DNA of 64,000 nt from Rallus limicola. Lineage: Eukaryota > Chordata > Aves > Gruiformes > Rallidae. Position 1 is the first letter of the stretch. Each line of letters opens with the position of its first letter. This document shows positions 13,177-24,425 of the stretch, piece after piece. A program made the translations under genes and the position numbers. The stretch is from assembly GCA_022605955.1 (NCBI GenBank), contig JAKCOZ010000011.1:7445990-7509989 (forward strand). The letters run 5' to 3'. The notes under the pieces are model-generated. The model was given only the letters and a program-made list of their open reading frames with translations, made no database searches and was not told the DNA's origin.

Positions 13177-14490
13177 TTAACTACTTGTCACCTTCTCATG
13201 TACGGTTGGTACTATAGTTCCTCTGGTAGGCTGAGATTTAGCTTGACATCTGAAAACTGTTATAGGTTCCACCCAGCACCATATAACCTCTGTTAACTGA
13301 TTCATATAAGTCATTATAGGGGAAATAAACAAAGGACTTGAGCACCCATCTCCTGTACACCAGATTTCACATTGAATGGTTCCTTGATTATTGGATGCAC
13401 ATTCATTTTCCAAACCACTGTCAGGAGACAAATTTAAACCTCAAAATCTTTTTATTTCCTTGGTTGAAACACTTCCAGAATTTCTTACAGCACCTCTGTC
13501 TCAGATAGGTTTTTATGGCTTTATTCAAATTTTGCCTTCCCCCTGCTGACCCATCAAAGTGGTTTCCTCACTAAAATTGTCATTCTGCACAAATGGTGTA
13601 GTCATGCTCTGTAAGTCACACAGCCTTGGAAGCAGCTGTTCATTCATGGCTGCAGAAAGAATTGGAGATGACTGTACAGGACTCCACACAGAAATCTTTG
13701 GGCACTTCCCAGAAGCACAGGTGCAATGAAAATCCATGAGCATGGTAACAGATTACTCTACAAGCTCATTGAACCAGAGCTGTGAAAAACTACCCTCTTG
13801 CGTAAATATAAAGAAAAATGGGACAGTTGGCTTGGCAAGGTGTCGATGTAAAAATTAGCTATGCAAGTAATATGCATGGCTGAGGTTACCCAACTGGCAA
13901 ACATGGCTTTGGACAGAAACAGCATTTGTTCCCAAGTCCTTCAAAACTAAAACCAAGGGCAGAGTTCAAAAATAAATGGCATTACATGAAATGAACAGCT
14001 GATTCATCAGCCTCTGTACCCTGATTTGCCCCACATACTGTATGGCAGTTTGAGTGGAGCAGGTACATTTGGGACAGATCCATTATGAGACTTCTTAAGT
14101 CTGTAATACACATAGCCCATTGTCTGTGGTAATATTTGAGCTGTAGGTCTTCAATACTCCGGTTATGTTTAGAGCACTTGTTCTTTGAGTCACCTTGAGG
14201 CCAAGTGGAGCTGTGCTCCTTGTCACACTGTTAGACTCTCCTACCACTCGCACTAGGTTGGTTGGCTGTATCCAAAGTGCCCATTGAAAATGTTCCATGA
14301 TTCCTGCTAACTTCCAACAGTAGAAGCTTGGAAGTTGCCAGCTGGACCATGCTAAAGGTATGCTAGGTATCATACTAACAGTTTGACAGTACAGAAGGTT
14401 AAGTTTTGGTGCATAGGAATCACCAAGCACTGTTTGATTTATTAGATTAGATTCATTGTGCAAGACAACTGCTGTTCGGCTGCACAACAT
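13177..14490 (-). pseudogene. Possible decayed coding frame, identity unknown
   Basis: Three minus-strand open stretches, 14490-14095 (131 codons), 13743-13525 (72) and 13431-13177 (84), all lie in the same reading frame. Reading that frame through gives about ten stop codons in 438 codons. Random sequence of this composition should give roughly 27 by my own estimate. The first stretch has several N-glycosylation-type sequons (NES, NQT, NIT twice), and the later ones are cysteine-rich (for example HCTCASGKCPK and CEIWCTGDGC). That would suit a secreted or membrane glycoprotein, but I do not recognise any family. No start context, promoter or clear splice site supports a live gene. It could be a decayed host gene, a piece of an old endogenous virus, or chance, since many windows and frames were effectively inspected. 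Confidence 0.25.
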
Positions 14491-14610
14491 GATCTACTCT
14501 GAAAAGGCAGAACATGTCCATGTCCCACGGCTTCTGACTCACTAGAGGTGAATGAAAGCTTTCTTTTTTTTTACTGAGTTTGTCCTCCTTTTTCTCTTAG
14601 GTTTGGTGTT

Positions 14611-14654
14611 GGGTTTGTTTGGTTGGTTTGTTTGTTTGTTTGGGTTTTTTTTTT
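14611..14654. repeat. GTTT-type microsatellite
   Basis: An imperfect (GTTT)n run with GGTT interruptions that ends in a run of ten T. It is a simple repeat from slippage. No function is implied. Confidence 0.9.
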
Positions 14655-17600
14655 AGTCAGTAGCAGACTACAGACATCTTCACTCTAATGGAAACACAGT
14701 TCTAAATGTCACTACTCACTGTTTAAAGAAACCCCCCATGACTGTTATTAATTTGTTCTAAATTGATGTCCTACAAGTTTCAAAGAATACTCTACTATTC
14801 ATGTACCATGGGTTTTCATTAATAAGAGCTCTGCATTCAATTTTTTCACTGCCTTCTTTATTTTATAAATTTGGTTCCTCATTGTTTTTCTCCCTTTTTC
14901 TCAAAACTTCATGACATTCTTAAATGTGGAGACCCAAAGCCCTCATGGTGTGGGGGTTTCAAAGGTTTATATAGCAGCAAAGGGACATCTTTTGCCTACT
15001 CCTCAATACCCTTCCTAATAGTGTCTCTTCTCCTGTTGGCTTGTTGGCTGTCACTGCCTGTTAAGCCATGGGTTTCAGACACCTGCTAACACTGATGCCA
15101 AGGTGACTCTTCTGAACTGACTGTAAGTATTGAGGACTCATGATTTACATTATTTTCCCTGTTTGAACTATTGCACATTCATCCTCCTCTATCACCCTCT
15201 TTACCATTCACTCCATGTGTTAGATCCTTGTAGAGTTCCTCACTATCAAAGAGATTTGTCTGAGATAGTGAGGATAATCTTTATTATCCACAAATCTGGA
15301 CCTTTAACAACTTATTCACTTAAGGACAGCAGATGAATACTATATAAAACTAAGGGTCCCCTAGCTGATAGCTGTAAACCCAAGAATACTGGAAACTCAT
15401 TTCCTTATTAGACAAGCCCTAAGGGCCATGCCAGTCACTGAGAAAGGACTCACTAATCCATACAAACTGAGAGCAGACCTCACATTCTCTCTTGACATCA
15501 GTGTAAACTGGGGATATGGTGAACACAAACCAGGATTGCACCTGTTCCTCCAATTCTCATATGCCTGCATGGTTACCATGTATTTTCCATGCTTAATATC
15601 ACAGAATGACAAGATGACACATATCCATGATGAGCAGCATGAGTGACAAAATCCTCAGCAAGTTTTGCATGAAAACTCTTTCATTCTTATTGTAGATTCA
15701 CCTCTTCTAGATGCTCTTTTGGACTCACCCACTAGCAGTTTAACATGGCTTTTTTTTTTCAATGAAACTCAGAATTTCCTTGTCACTCAGTAACAGAAAC
15801 ATAAGCATCCATGTTTTTGGAGTGTATACAAACCAAAATAAAACTCTCCCTGTTCAGCTGCAAGGGCCACACAACTGAACAAGTGTTCTTTCCCTTATTC
15901 TGGCAAGATTCCCTTAAGGCATATTTGAGACAATATCTATCCTCCTCTTCTTCTCAGCACCTTTTGCTCTTGGACCAACAAATATACAAGATAAATTAAT
16001 ATTATCCTGGTCAGAATTCTTTTAAAACCTACAGAGGAAAATGTAAAGCAAGTCCCCCAAGTCCTGCAGGAGCAGCAGCAGTCTGTCTATGGGCTAAACA
16101 AGATCCACTCTAAAAACAGAAGCGGGAATGTGTAGGAACTAACCTGTACAGTTTAGAAATAAAAGTTCCCAAAACAAACCAGAGGAACCCAGACAAAACT
16201 TTTGAAGATATTTGAAGAGAAGTTTGTGTGCTAAGCAGCTACCCTCTCTATACCACTAATTAATCCTGAAGAAGACACTGCTTTCTTTTCCACCTCTGCA
16301 CTTCTAGCATGTCTGCAGCTGATGATGGAGAGGCTGTAAGGCAGTTACTCTCATTCCCAGAGCTCCAAATCCTTTCCCTTTGTCCTGACAGGGTCTTGGC
16401 TAAAGTGGAGTGAAATCCCTTCCTAGTTTATATCCCCAGGGCTTTTGTTTGTGAAAAGCAAAGGGGGAACTGTATTTGGTGTGAATGGAAGATTCTCTCA
16501 GCATCCCACAGTGCTTCTGGGCCTTCTGGATGCAGGAATGAGGAAATGTAAGGATCTATAAATAGTTTCAGAGCAGAAATATAAGATCTTCCTCTTTCTT
16601 TATTCTTTCATTCAGTCTGAAAAAATCCCTCATTAATTTAAATGTGTGTTTTCTTTTTTTAGCTTTTGGGGATGACTGAGGTCTTCTACTGTAGGTCTTC
16701 TACTAATTATTATGCTTTGTTTTTCCTAATGCCAGCACTGGTTTTGCTAGTGCCTGACTAAATACGGATGCAGTTAAACCATAATTAGGTGTTAATACAG
16801 TAGTATTCAAAGGTATGGCCAGTCCTTAGGAGGAAAGAGACGACATTGTTATGGAAACACATAAAGTTGCAAAACTGTTCACATGATAGAGCTTTAGGGC
16901 TCAGCCAAGTCCTCAACAGCAAAGTGCTTAGAGGTGCGTGCCCAGTAAATCTATCATTGTTGACATATGAGTGACACAAATGGAGTTTCTGCAGTTTAAC
17001 GACTTCCTGCTTGTCAGCTACATCAAGGTAAATGGTCACCTTCACTCTGTTAACTGAAAGAAAACATGTTACCTGACACCACCAGGAAGCTTTGGATAGT
17101 AACTGAAGTTGATAGATCCCAATCTTTTGGGACAAATACAAGTCCTCTTTATCGAAGAAAAGGGAGCAGAATGCTATGGTGGGCTCGCAGGAATCTGAGC
17201 TACCACAAGACTCCTTCCAATTGCAAAGTGATTATCATCACAACATCCCATTGTAGGCATTAGAAGGTTTAGCAGGTTTTATGGCACACAAGGTCCACAG
17301 ACATCAGCAGGTGAGTCTCTCTGACCTGCAGCTTGCTGTCAAGCATTTCTCAGGCTCCCTGTAAACCTAACGACCTAGTCACACAAATATTACATCCCCA
17401 GAAAATAAAATTGTGAGCCACAGGTAGAAAACGGGTGAGAGACTACAGACCAAAGCACATGCATTGACGGAGAACTGGTGACACAAGGAACCCAAGAAAA
17501 CCTCTAAAGCAAGAGGAAAATTTCTTGTTGGCAATGAGTCCACACCTTCTCATCAAAAGATCTGCCAGTTGGGAAAAAACCAAAACATCCCCAAATCAAG

Positions 17601-19112
17601 AACTCATTGCACAAATCTCTTCCTCAGGCAAGAGATGACACCAACCACAACTACTGCCTCAAAGCACGTTGTTTGGGACACACTCTACTGATGGCAATGA
17701 GCAGACTCTAGAGCCATATACATGCAGAAAAAAGGTGCTAGACAGAAATATGGGCCCAGCTGTTCGCATCCTTTAAACAAGAGCAGGATGGTGATATCTG
17801 CTTTCCTATGGTGCAACAGAACAATGGTCTGTTATTCATGAATAATATTTCCCAGGCTTAATCTCCAGTCCCACTTGGACATTTTCAAGATAAAGAACTT
17901 GGAATATTTCAAGGATAATGACAAGATCCTCAAGAGTGATATTATTTTCCTGAAGGAGATGCTTGCCATATAAAAATAGACAAGAACATCCACATTCTTT
18001 TCATCCAGATTTTCTTATTGTCCTCCATGGCTGTTAGAGTGCTATTATTTTAGCAATTGTGCTGGTACAGCATGGCATAACTGCTGAGAGAGCTCCCAAA
18101 AGCAGCAGCTGCCATTATATAGGTATGCACTTGTGCACTTTACATACTCATTTTTATTACTGTTAAAGCAATTAGCCCTGAAATATTGTCCATCACCGCT
18201 GCTTAATAATTTATCCATTTGATTTGATCTGCACCAGAACTGACACCCAGCACGAGGAAGATTATCATCATCAAAATATTTTTAAAAACCCAACTTGTTT
18301 ACTGACTGAAGAATTGGGTTTTGCTTAGTTGCATAGTAAACCAAAAATAAAATTAGTTAATATGCAATAAACTTTCTGGCAATATCCCCACTTACATTTA
18401 ATTTTTTCTACTACACTAGGCAGAAGAAAATATTTTTGTTTTCCATATAAAAATTGAAAATAACCACTTTAGTAACAATCCATGCATGTCTAACTAATGC
18501 CTTGTTTTACTATGCCTGTGAATGGTTTGTCCCTTTTCCTACTCTTTCCATGATGGGAGTAGAAAACAAAAGTTTTTTTGAATCATTTCCAGATTTTAAG
18601 GGTTGGTCCTCATCTTCTCTAACCTTCTTTAGCCTTCTTTTCCTTTCACACCAGCATGTAGCTGAAAGCCTATATTCTAAAAGTCCAATGTTGACATCTG
18701 TTGTTAATGAGTAGTAACTCTGGATCAGAACAAGCTGAGTAATTTTTCTCTATGAAACGAAGAGTTACAGAAGAAAGTAGGGGGGGAAATTTGAAGGGTT
18801 CAATTGAGACAGAAAGTATGTGTAAGGAAGCAAGAGTACAGCAGTTGTCTCTCTAAAACTACATTTCATACAACTTCCATGATCTGTAAGAAGGGAAAAA
18901 AGAAATAGACATATGGTTTGAATTATGACATCCCTGTTTTAATTTAAATAAATTATTCATTGTACTTGAAGACATAGGACCAGTTTTCTTCATTATCTCC
19001 ACTTCTTCCCCCTGTCTGGAAGTCTTTCTGGGCCTCTGGTGTGGTATCTTCTCACTTGTACCCATGAGAAATGCTCTTGAACAGATGAGAACCACAACCA
19101 TTTCCATCTTCT

Positions 19113-19154
19113 GAATATAACTCTACAAATATAACTCTTCAAATATAACTCTTC
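19113..19154. repeat. Three tandem 14-bp units
   Basis: The unit AAATATAACTCTTC occurs at 19127-19140 and 19141-19154, preceded by the variant GAATATAACTCTAC at 19113-19126. It is a minisatellite-like triplication with two identical copies and one diverged copy. Confidence 0.9.
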
Positions 19155-21365
19155 TGAATTATTTCCATGCAGTGGAGAATCTGCTCTACCCTGTGAAAGG
19201 CAGCATTCAAGGTCTTCCCCCCCAACCCTGTGTGGGATATTTTGGCAAGACATTTCCATTAGAGCTTACTCAAGCTACACATTTATTCGTGTGGGAGATC
19301 AGATACGCCTACAAGAGTTTCAATTACACTTCCAGAATGAAGAAACTCAAGAGAAAGAAATCATATCCTTCAATTTATTTGATTTACACATTATTAACTA
19401 AGCAAGACACACTAATACTAACCTCAGACTTTCAAGATAATGAAGAATGAGGTCAAACCTCAACTATTAAAAGTTAGCAGGTACCCTCTGTCAGATTCAC
19501 CAAAAAAGGAGATAACCATTCACGATGGAAATGTCAGACAGGTACTGCACAGTCTTCTCATAGCTTTTCTACAGCTACTGGTCCTTCCTAAGGCTGTGAG
19601 AAAATGACTGGATCAGTCCTTAAGCTCCAGACAGGGGTTGAGTTGTCTGAATAGGACACAGGAAGCTGTTGGGAGTGATATGGGAAATTGCTGGAAGAGA
19701 CAAGATGTGCAAAGCTGACAAAAGTCACAGCACTGTGAGGGATGGATGGATCACCGTGTCACCTAGACTTCCTTTACCATCCAGGGGAAAGGTATGTGAG
19801 GAGTTAACAAACTTCATGGGTAATTAAAGGGGATAGAGTAGAGACTCCCAAGGTCGAAGCGTCTAGGGAACCTGTCAGCAATATAAACGGTATTAGTAGG
19901 TAATGGTTTTAGAGAATACCAGACTTCGATATGGATGTAGCAAACTGGGGTCATTGGGGAAAAAAAACAATTATGGATGATTTATTGATTTGAGATAAGA
20001 CCATGCAGAGAAAAGGAGGTATAAGGACACTGAGAAGAAGCATCCAGAAACAGCAAAGTTGAATGAGTCTTGCTGAATTTAAAACATTTGAAAATCTTTA
20101 AAAACTTTAAAATTATTCTCCTATTTAGAAGGCTTAGAAAATTTCTTAATTGCCATATTTCATGTTCAGCCCACATTTATAATTCTGTGCGTCAGAAGAT
20201 CCCAGCATCTTAAAGGTCTTTCCATCCTGAAAGAAGCATGTCTTTCTTAAATGTACTGTACTTCACATTATTCCAGACTTTTTTTCTGACTGAAAAAGTC
20301 AGAAGGCTTTTTGCAATTTTAAATCACCAGTTCACTAAACAGTTGGAACAAAATACACAAGTAATGAAGTATCTGTGGACAAGTTTGCAGCAAAAAAAAG
20401 CAATTCGGAAAGATGGTCTGGTTTAAAACAAAGGCTGCAGTATGTTAGAAGCCGACTGTGAGCAATTACTGTGGGTGAAAGTCTGTAAGTTGTATAAAGG
20501 GACTCTGCTGACATTAAAAAAGCTGTCTGAGCCGTGTTTTCCTGCTTGCTGATATATACACAGCCCATAGAGCAGTCATTGCCTGATATTTCCTTTGGGA
20601 TTGAGCTACAGCTTTGCCACGCTGTACATTTAAGCTTTGAATGCCGATATATCGTAAAAATAAAAAGCAAACAAACAGGAAAAAGCCCTCAAACACATTG
20701 AAATAATTTTAAAAGAGAAGGAGGGTGAGCTTACAGTGCTCAACTGCTCCTTGCAGAGCATTTTGTGAGTTTGTTTCCTCGCCAAGTTCCACTCCATTTT
20801 GTCCTTCCCACCAGCAGTGACTGAAACACACACTTTCTACTGTCAAGGACAGCATCCCATAATTGTTTTTCTCCTCCAAAACCCAGCTTCTCTTCCTATT
20901 CACTCTCACAGTCTACGCACATATTCATGCTCTTACACCTGCAGACACCTTCTGGTCAATCCCACATTGAAGATGATTGATGTCTGCCTTTTCCAGCTTC
21001 TCTTTCCCTTTCTTTGCCCAACTTACTGAAGAGCACCTCATTACGAACTGTGTGGTTCAATACCTATGCCATATGTTTGCTGAACACTCAACAAATGTTC
21101 TTTGGACATAGATTATATGTAAACCCCAATTTCCTACATAGCTGGGCAACACCTCCCCAGATCTTCTTTATAAAGATAGCACTATGTAATAAATCATATT
21201 ATAAGGCATAATTTTGCCTGCCATTCAGGACAACTCATTGTTCAATCATCAACACTGCTGGTCGATCTGTATCCCTGTGGGCTTTTTTGTTTCTGTATGA
21301 AGAACAGATGGGTGCTGACCTTTTCATGAGGCTTCTCAGAGCTGCTATAGGACAACTTCACCAAA

Positions 21366-21888
21366 CTGATTTTCCCCTCTACTCTGCCCTGGTGAGACCG
21401 CACCTGGAATATCATGTCCAGTTCTGGGCCCCTCAGTTCAAGAAGGACATAGAACTCCTTGAAAGAGCCCACCACAGGGTCACCAAGATGAGGAAGGGAG
21501 TGGAACACCCTCCTTGTGAGAACAGGCTGAGGGAGCTGGGCCTCTTTAGCTGGGAGGAGACTGAGGGGTGACCTTATTAAAGTTTATAAATATGTAAAAG
21601 CTGAGAGTCAGGAGGATGGAGCCAGGCTCTTCTCAGGGATGGCAGTGATAGGACAAGCTGGAGCATAGGAAGTTCCATGTGAATGTCAGGAGGAACTTTT
21701 TCACTGTGAAGGTGACAGAGCCCTGGGACAGGCTGCCCAGAGAGGTTGTGGAGTCTTCTCTGGAGATATTCTAACCTTGCCTGGATGCATTCCTGTGTGA
21801 TTTAGTCTGGGTGATCCTGCTCTGGCAGGAGGTTGGACTAGATGATCTTTTGAGGTCCCTTCCAACTTCTAACGTTCTGTGATTCCTT
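21366..21888 (+). mobile_element. CR1 LINE, 3' fragment with ORF2 end
   Basis: A 523-bp CR1 copy in plus orientation. It starts within the end of ORF2: frame 21287-21571 reads [11 protein letters not shown] and later [11 protein letters not shown], typical of the CR1 reverse-transcriptase carboxy terminus. It continues through the 3' region (CTGCCCAGAGAGGTTGTGGA, then GGTTGGACTAGATGATCTTT) and ends at TTCTGTGATTCC. It belongs to the same subfamily as the minus copy at 53151-53657 but lacks about 20 bp that the other copy has near GGCAACAGGTG. It is 5'-truncated. The open frame upstream of about 21366 is not CR1 and is fortuitous. Confidence 0.95.
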
Positions 21889-24234
21889 TATGCTATTTAG
21901 AGGTCAGAAAGTGAAATTGTCAAAGGAGCTTGGTACACGACTCACTCTGATCTTTCCATTTTAAAATCTTGGAGTCTCAAAAAAAATCTCTCAGCTCTTA
22001 GTTTCAGTGTGACTGAAAGTGATTATGAATCAAACACTGGATTTTCCTTTCAGACAGGATGCAATAGAATTACGGTGCTCTGCTGACATTTTCAGCATTT
22101 TTAAAAAAGGAAAAAGCATGGGTTTGTAGTCCTTTTTGCAGAGAAAATGAGATAAGATTACTTCTGCCTTTTGCCCAGCTCCCTTAATTCCTATTTTCCC
22201 ATTAGATCTGATTACATCTTGTCCATCCAGAGCTGACCAGCAAGAAGCACTGAAACAGCTGTGCTTCATACCCACTTCCCACAGATGTAAATAAAATCAG
22301 ATGGTGCGAGTTTATGGTGACTTGGTCTTTGAGTCCTAAAGCGGGATGGACATGGCAAAAAAGGCATTCCCAGAACAAAGCCAAAGGGGAGGACCTGCAG
22401 ACTGCTGGTAGGACCACAGCTACAGGGTTTACTTACAGCTCAGCCGACACCTAGCACACAGAAACAACAGAATCCACATGTCCTTAAGAAACTTCAGGAG
22501 GAAGTAATGATCTCTGGAAAAATCCTGGCTTTTTCCACACAGTTTTTACAAAGTGTACCCTATGTATATGTTTACAAAAACAGAAACAAAGGAAAGTCTG
22601 TCCTTTTAACCAAAACGGAGAGGGATGATATATCTTTCTTAGCACTACAGAGCATATAATCGGTCTCTTGTCATCCTCCACTGACAAAGAATTTGCCCCA
22701 CAGAATCATTCCAGAATGTCATCTTTTATTAAGAAATATTATTTACAGAACAGCAAGCATCTTTTTTTATCTGGCTCTTCTCCACCCGTTTTTTTACCTA
22801 AAGGTTTCTCTCTATGCAGCACGATTTACGTAATGCAAGTGCCACAGCTGCCTTCTACTCAATGCACTTCATATAATTACAGCATTTCTGCTCAAAACCT
22901 ATCTCAGCTGACAGCGGTGGCCAAAGCACCTGAGACACCAAGCGTGAAATCCTACACGGAGCCACAGATACCTTCCAGCTAGGCTATAGATGATCCCTGA
23001 TCAGTTTTGATGGATCATCTATAATAATAATAATCTACTCCCCACCATCTGAGAACCTGTACAGGACAAGGTAGGTGCCCTATCTCAGAGAGACTGCAGG
23101 GCAAAATTCATTTTCTCAAACTGTTGCATATGCATCTCACTTCTAAGCTTCTTTTACATTACTTTCTTGAGGTATGTGGCAGGTGTCTTGTAATGGCATA
23201 TTTATTTATTGCATATTCAGTGCTCATCAGGGTGAGGAGTGTGCTCAGCTGTGTGGCACAGTGAGTCAGTAAATTCCTATTCTAAAAAAAAATTAAAAAT
23301 CTTTATTTTTAATGCTGCCTGAGACAATGACTATCTTCCACCAGTTTCCCAGCATCCTCACCCACTCTATCACCTCTTTTTTGTTTGCAAGGCCCTGAGT
23401 TTTGTATCAGTAATATTCTAGGTTGTATGTGCAGAATACTGGTGACAATGCAAGAAAATGGCAATTTGCACCTAAAAGTCTCTGATATCTGAAGATGTAA
23501 CTACTCTTACACAGAGAAAAAACATTAGGCCTGAGGCACCACTGAATTTGTGTACAGACTTTATGTTGGTCTTTACCTAAGAGGACCATGCTGCATGTCC
23601 TTCAGTCCTCCCCATCCGCCTACGTATCCCTGACAGCACTGTAGAGGAACACAGTGGCAAAAGCAGGGTTCCTGTCAGTAAAACTCTTTATCTTCCTGAA
23701 TATTTTTAAGTACTCTCACACAGGCCTAATTTACATAAAAGGGACCAAAATATTCTAAGGCCCACAGATTGTTTAATCGTTTGTCTGACTGCAGCTGCGT
23801 GGCTCAGACTGCACTTAATTGATGCTTTAACATTGTTTCTGACCATGTTGACTAAAAAAAAGATAAATCAAAGATACAATGATAGATCAGTGAGGGTTTA
23901 GTTCTTTATGCTCAAAAGTGACTTACTAATATTTCAGTATGTCTTCTGCATACCTATGCACGTGGACTTGTCCCTTCTGGTACTGACCCATTGACAGGAT
24001 CTGAGCCCTCCAATTAAGTGTTATTACACTCAAATTATTGGTGGGAACAAAGACCTTGAGGTTGTATGTCTATTAACCTGTTCTCTGGCCCTGAGACCAA
24101 GGAGCAAAGTTTGCCCACATCCATATTGTTGTACTCCTTTAGCCTCCATAACAGTGGAAAACATCCAAATTGCCTTTGGGGAGTTCATATGATTAGAAGA
24201 AAGCTAGGAATTGACAGGAAATCTAAATTACATA
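21889..24234. other. Unique non-coding DNA
   Basis: No gene or transposon is recognised. It holds the perfect hairpin at 22985-23023 followed by a short ATA run. The 104-codon plus frame at 22668-22982, which ends just before the hairpin, has no recognisable features. Confidence 0.55.
22985..23023. repeat. Perfect 12-bp inverted repeat (hairpin)
   Basis: TATAGATGATCC at 22985-22996 is followed by a 15-nt loop and then its exact reverse complement GGATCATCTATA at 23012-23023. The loop itself contains TGATCA. The right arm runs directly into an ATAATAATAATAAT repeat. No T-run follows in the manner of a terminator, and this is a eukaryotic context, so it is listed only as a structural element. 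Confidence 0.95.
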
Positions 24235-24425
24235 TGAATAACTATTCTACACTGAGAGCAATTAAATACTTGAAGAGCAGCCCAGAGAGGCTGTAAAACC
24301 CCATTCTTGGAGATGTTCATCTCTTAAATGGGCAGAGACCCTGAGCACCTTGCTCTAACTGGACCTCTTTCAAATCCAGGGTTAGACCAGATGATTCCCA
24401 GAAACTCCTTCCATCCTATTCTAGG
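24235..24425 (+). mobile_element. CR1 LINE, old 3' fragment
   Basis: A degraded CR1 tail in plus orientation. Recognisable phrases are GCAGCCCAGAGAGGCTGTAA near 24278, TCTTGGAGATGTTCA near 24305, CCTTGCTCTAACTGGACC near 24349 and GTTAGACCAGATGATTCC near 24381. The terminal ATTCTRTG repeats are lost apart from a trace (ATTCTAGG). It is more diverged than most copies here, so probably older. Confidence 0.8.

Larger units (their letters stand above)
14491..21365. other. Unique non-coding DNA
   Basis: A 6.9-kb stretch without a recognised gene, CR1 or LTR. It holds a GTTT microsatellite (14611-14654), a 10-bp direct repeat GTCTTCTACT at 16681 and 16695, and a 14-bp triplicate at 19113-19154. Around 18100-18300 the sequence has a complex, motif-rich look (CAATTAG, CAGCAGCTGCC, TTAATAATTTATCC) that could be a conserved element, but this cannot be tested here. 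All frames are 118 codons or shorter, with no domain evidence. Confidence 0.55.
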
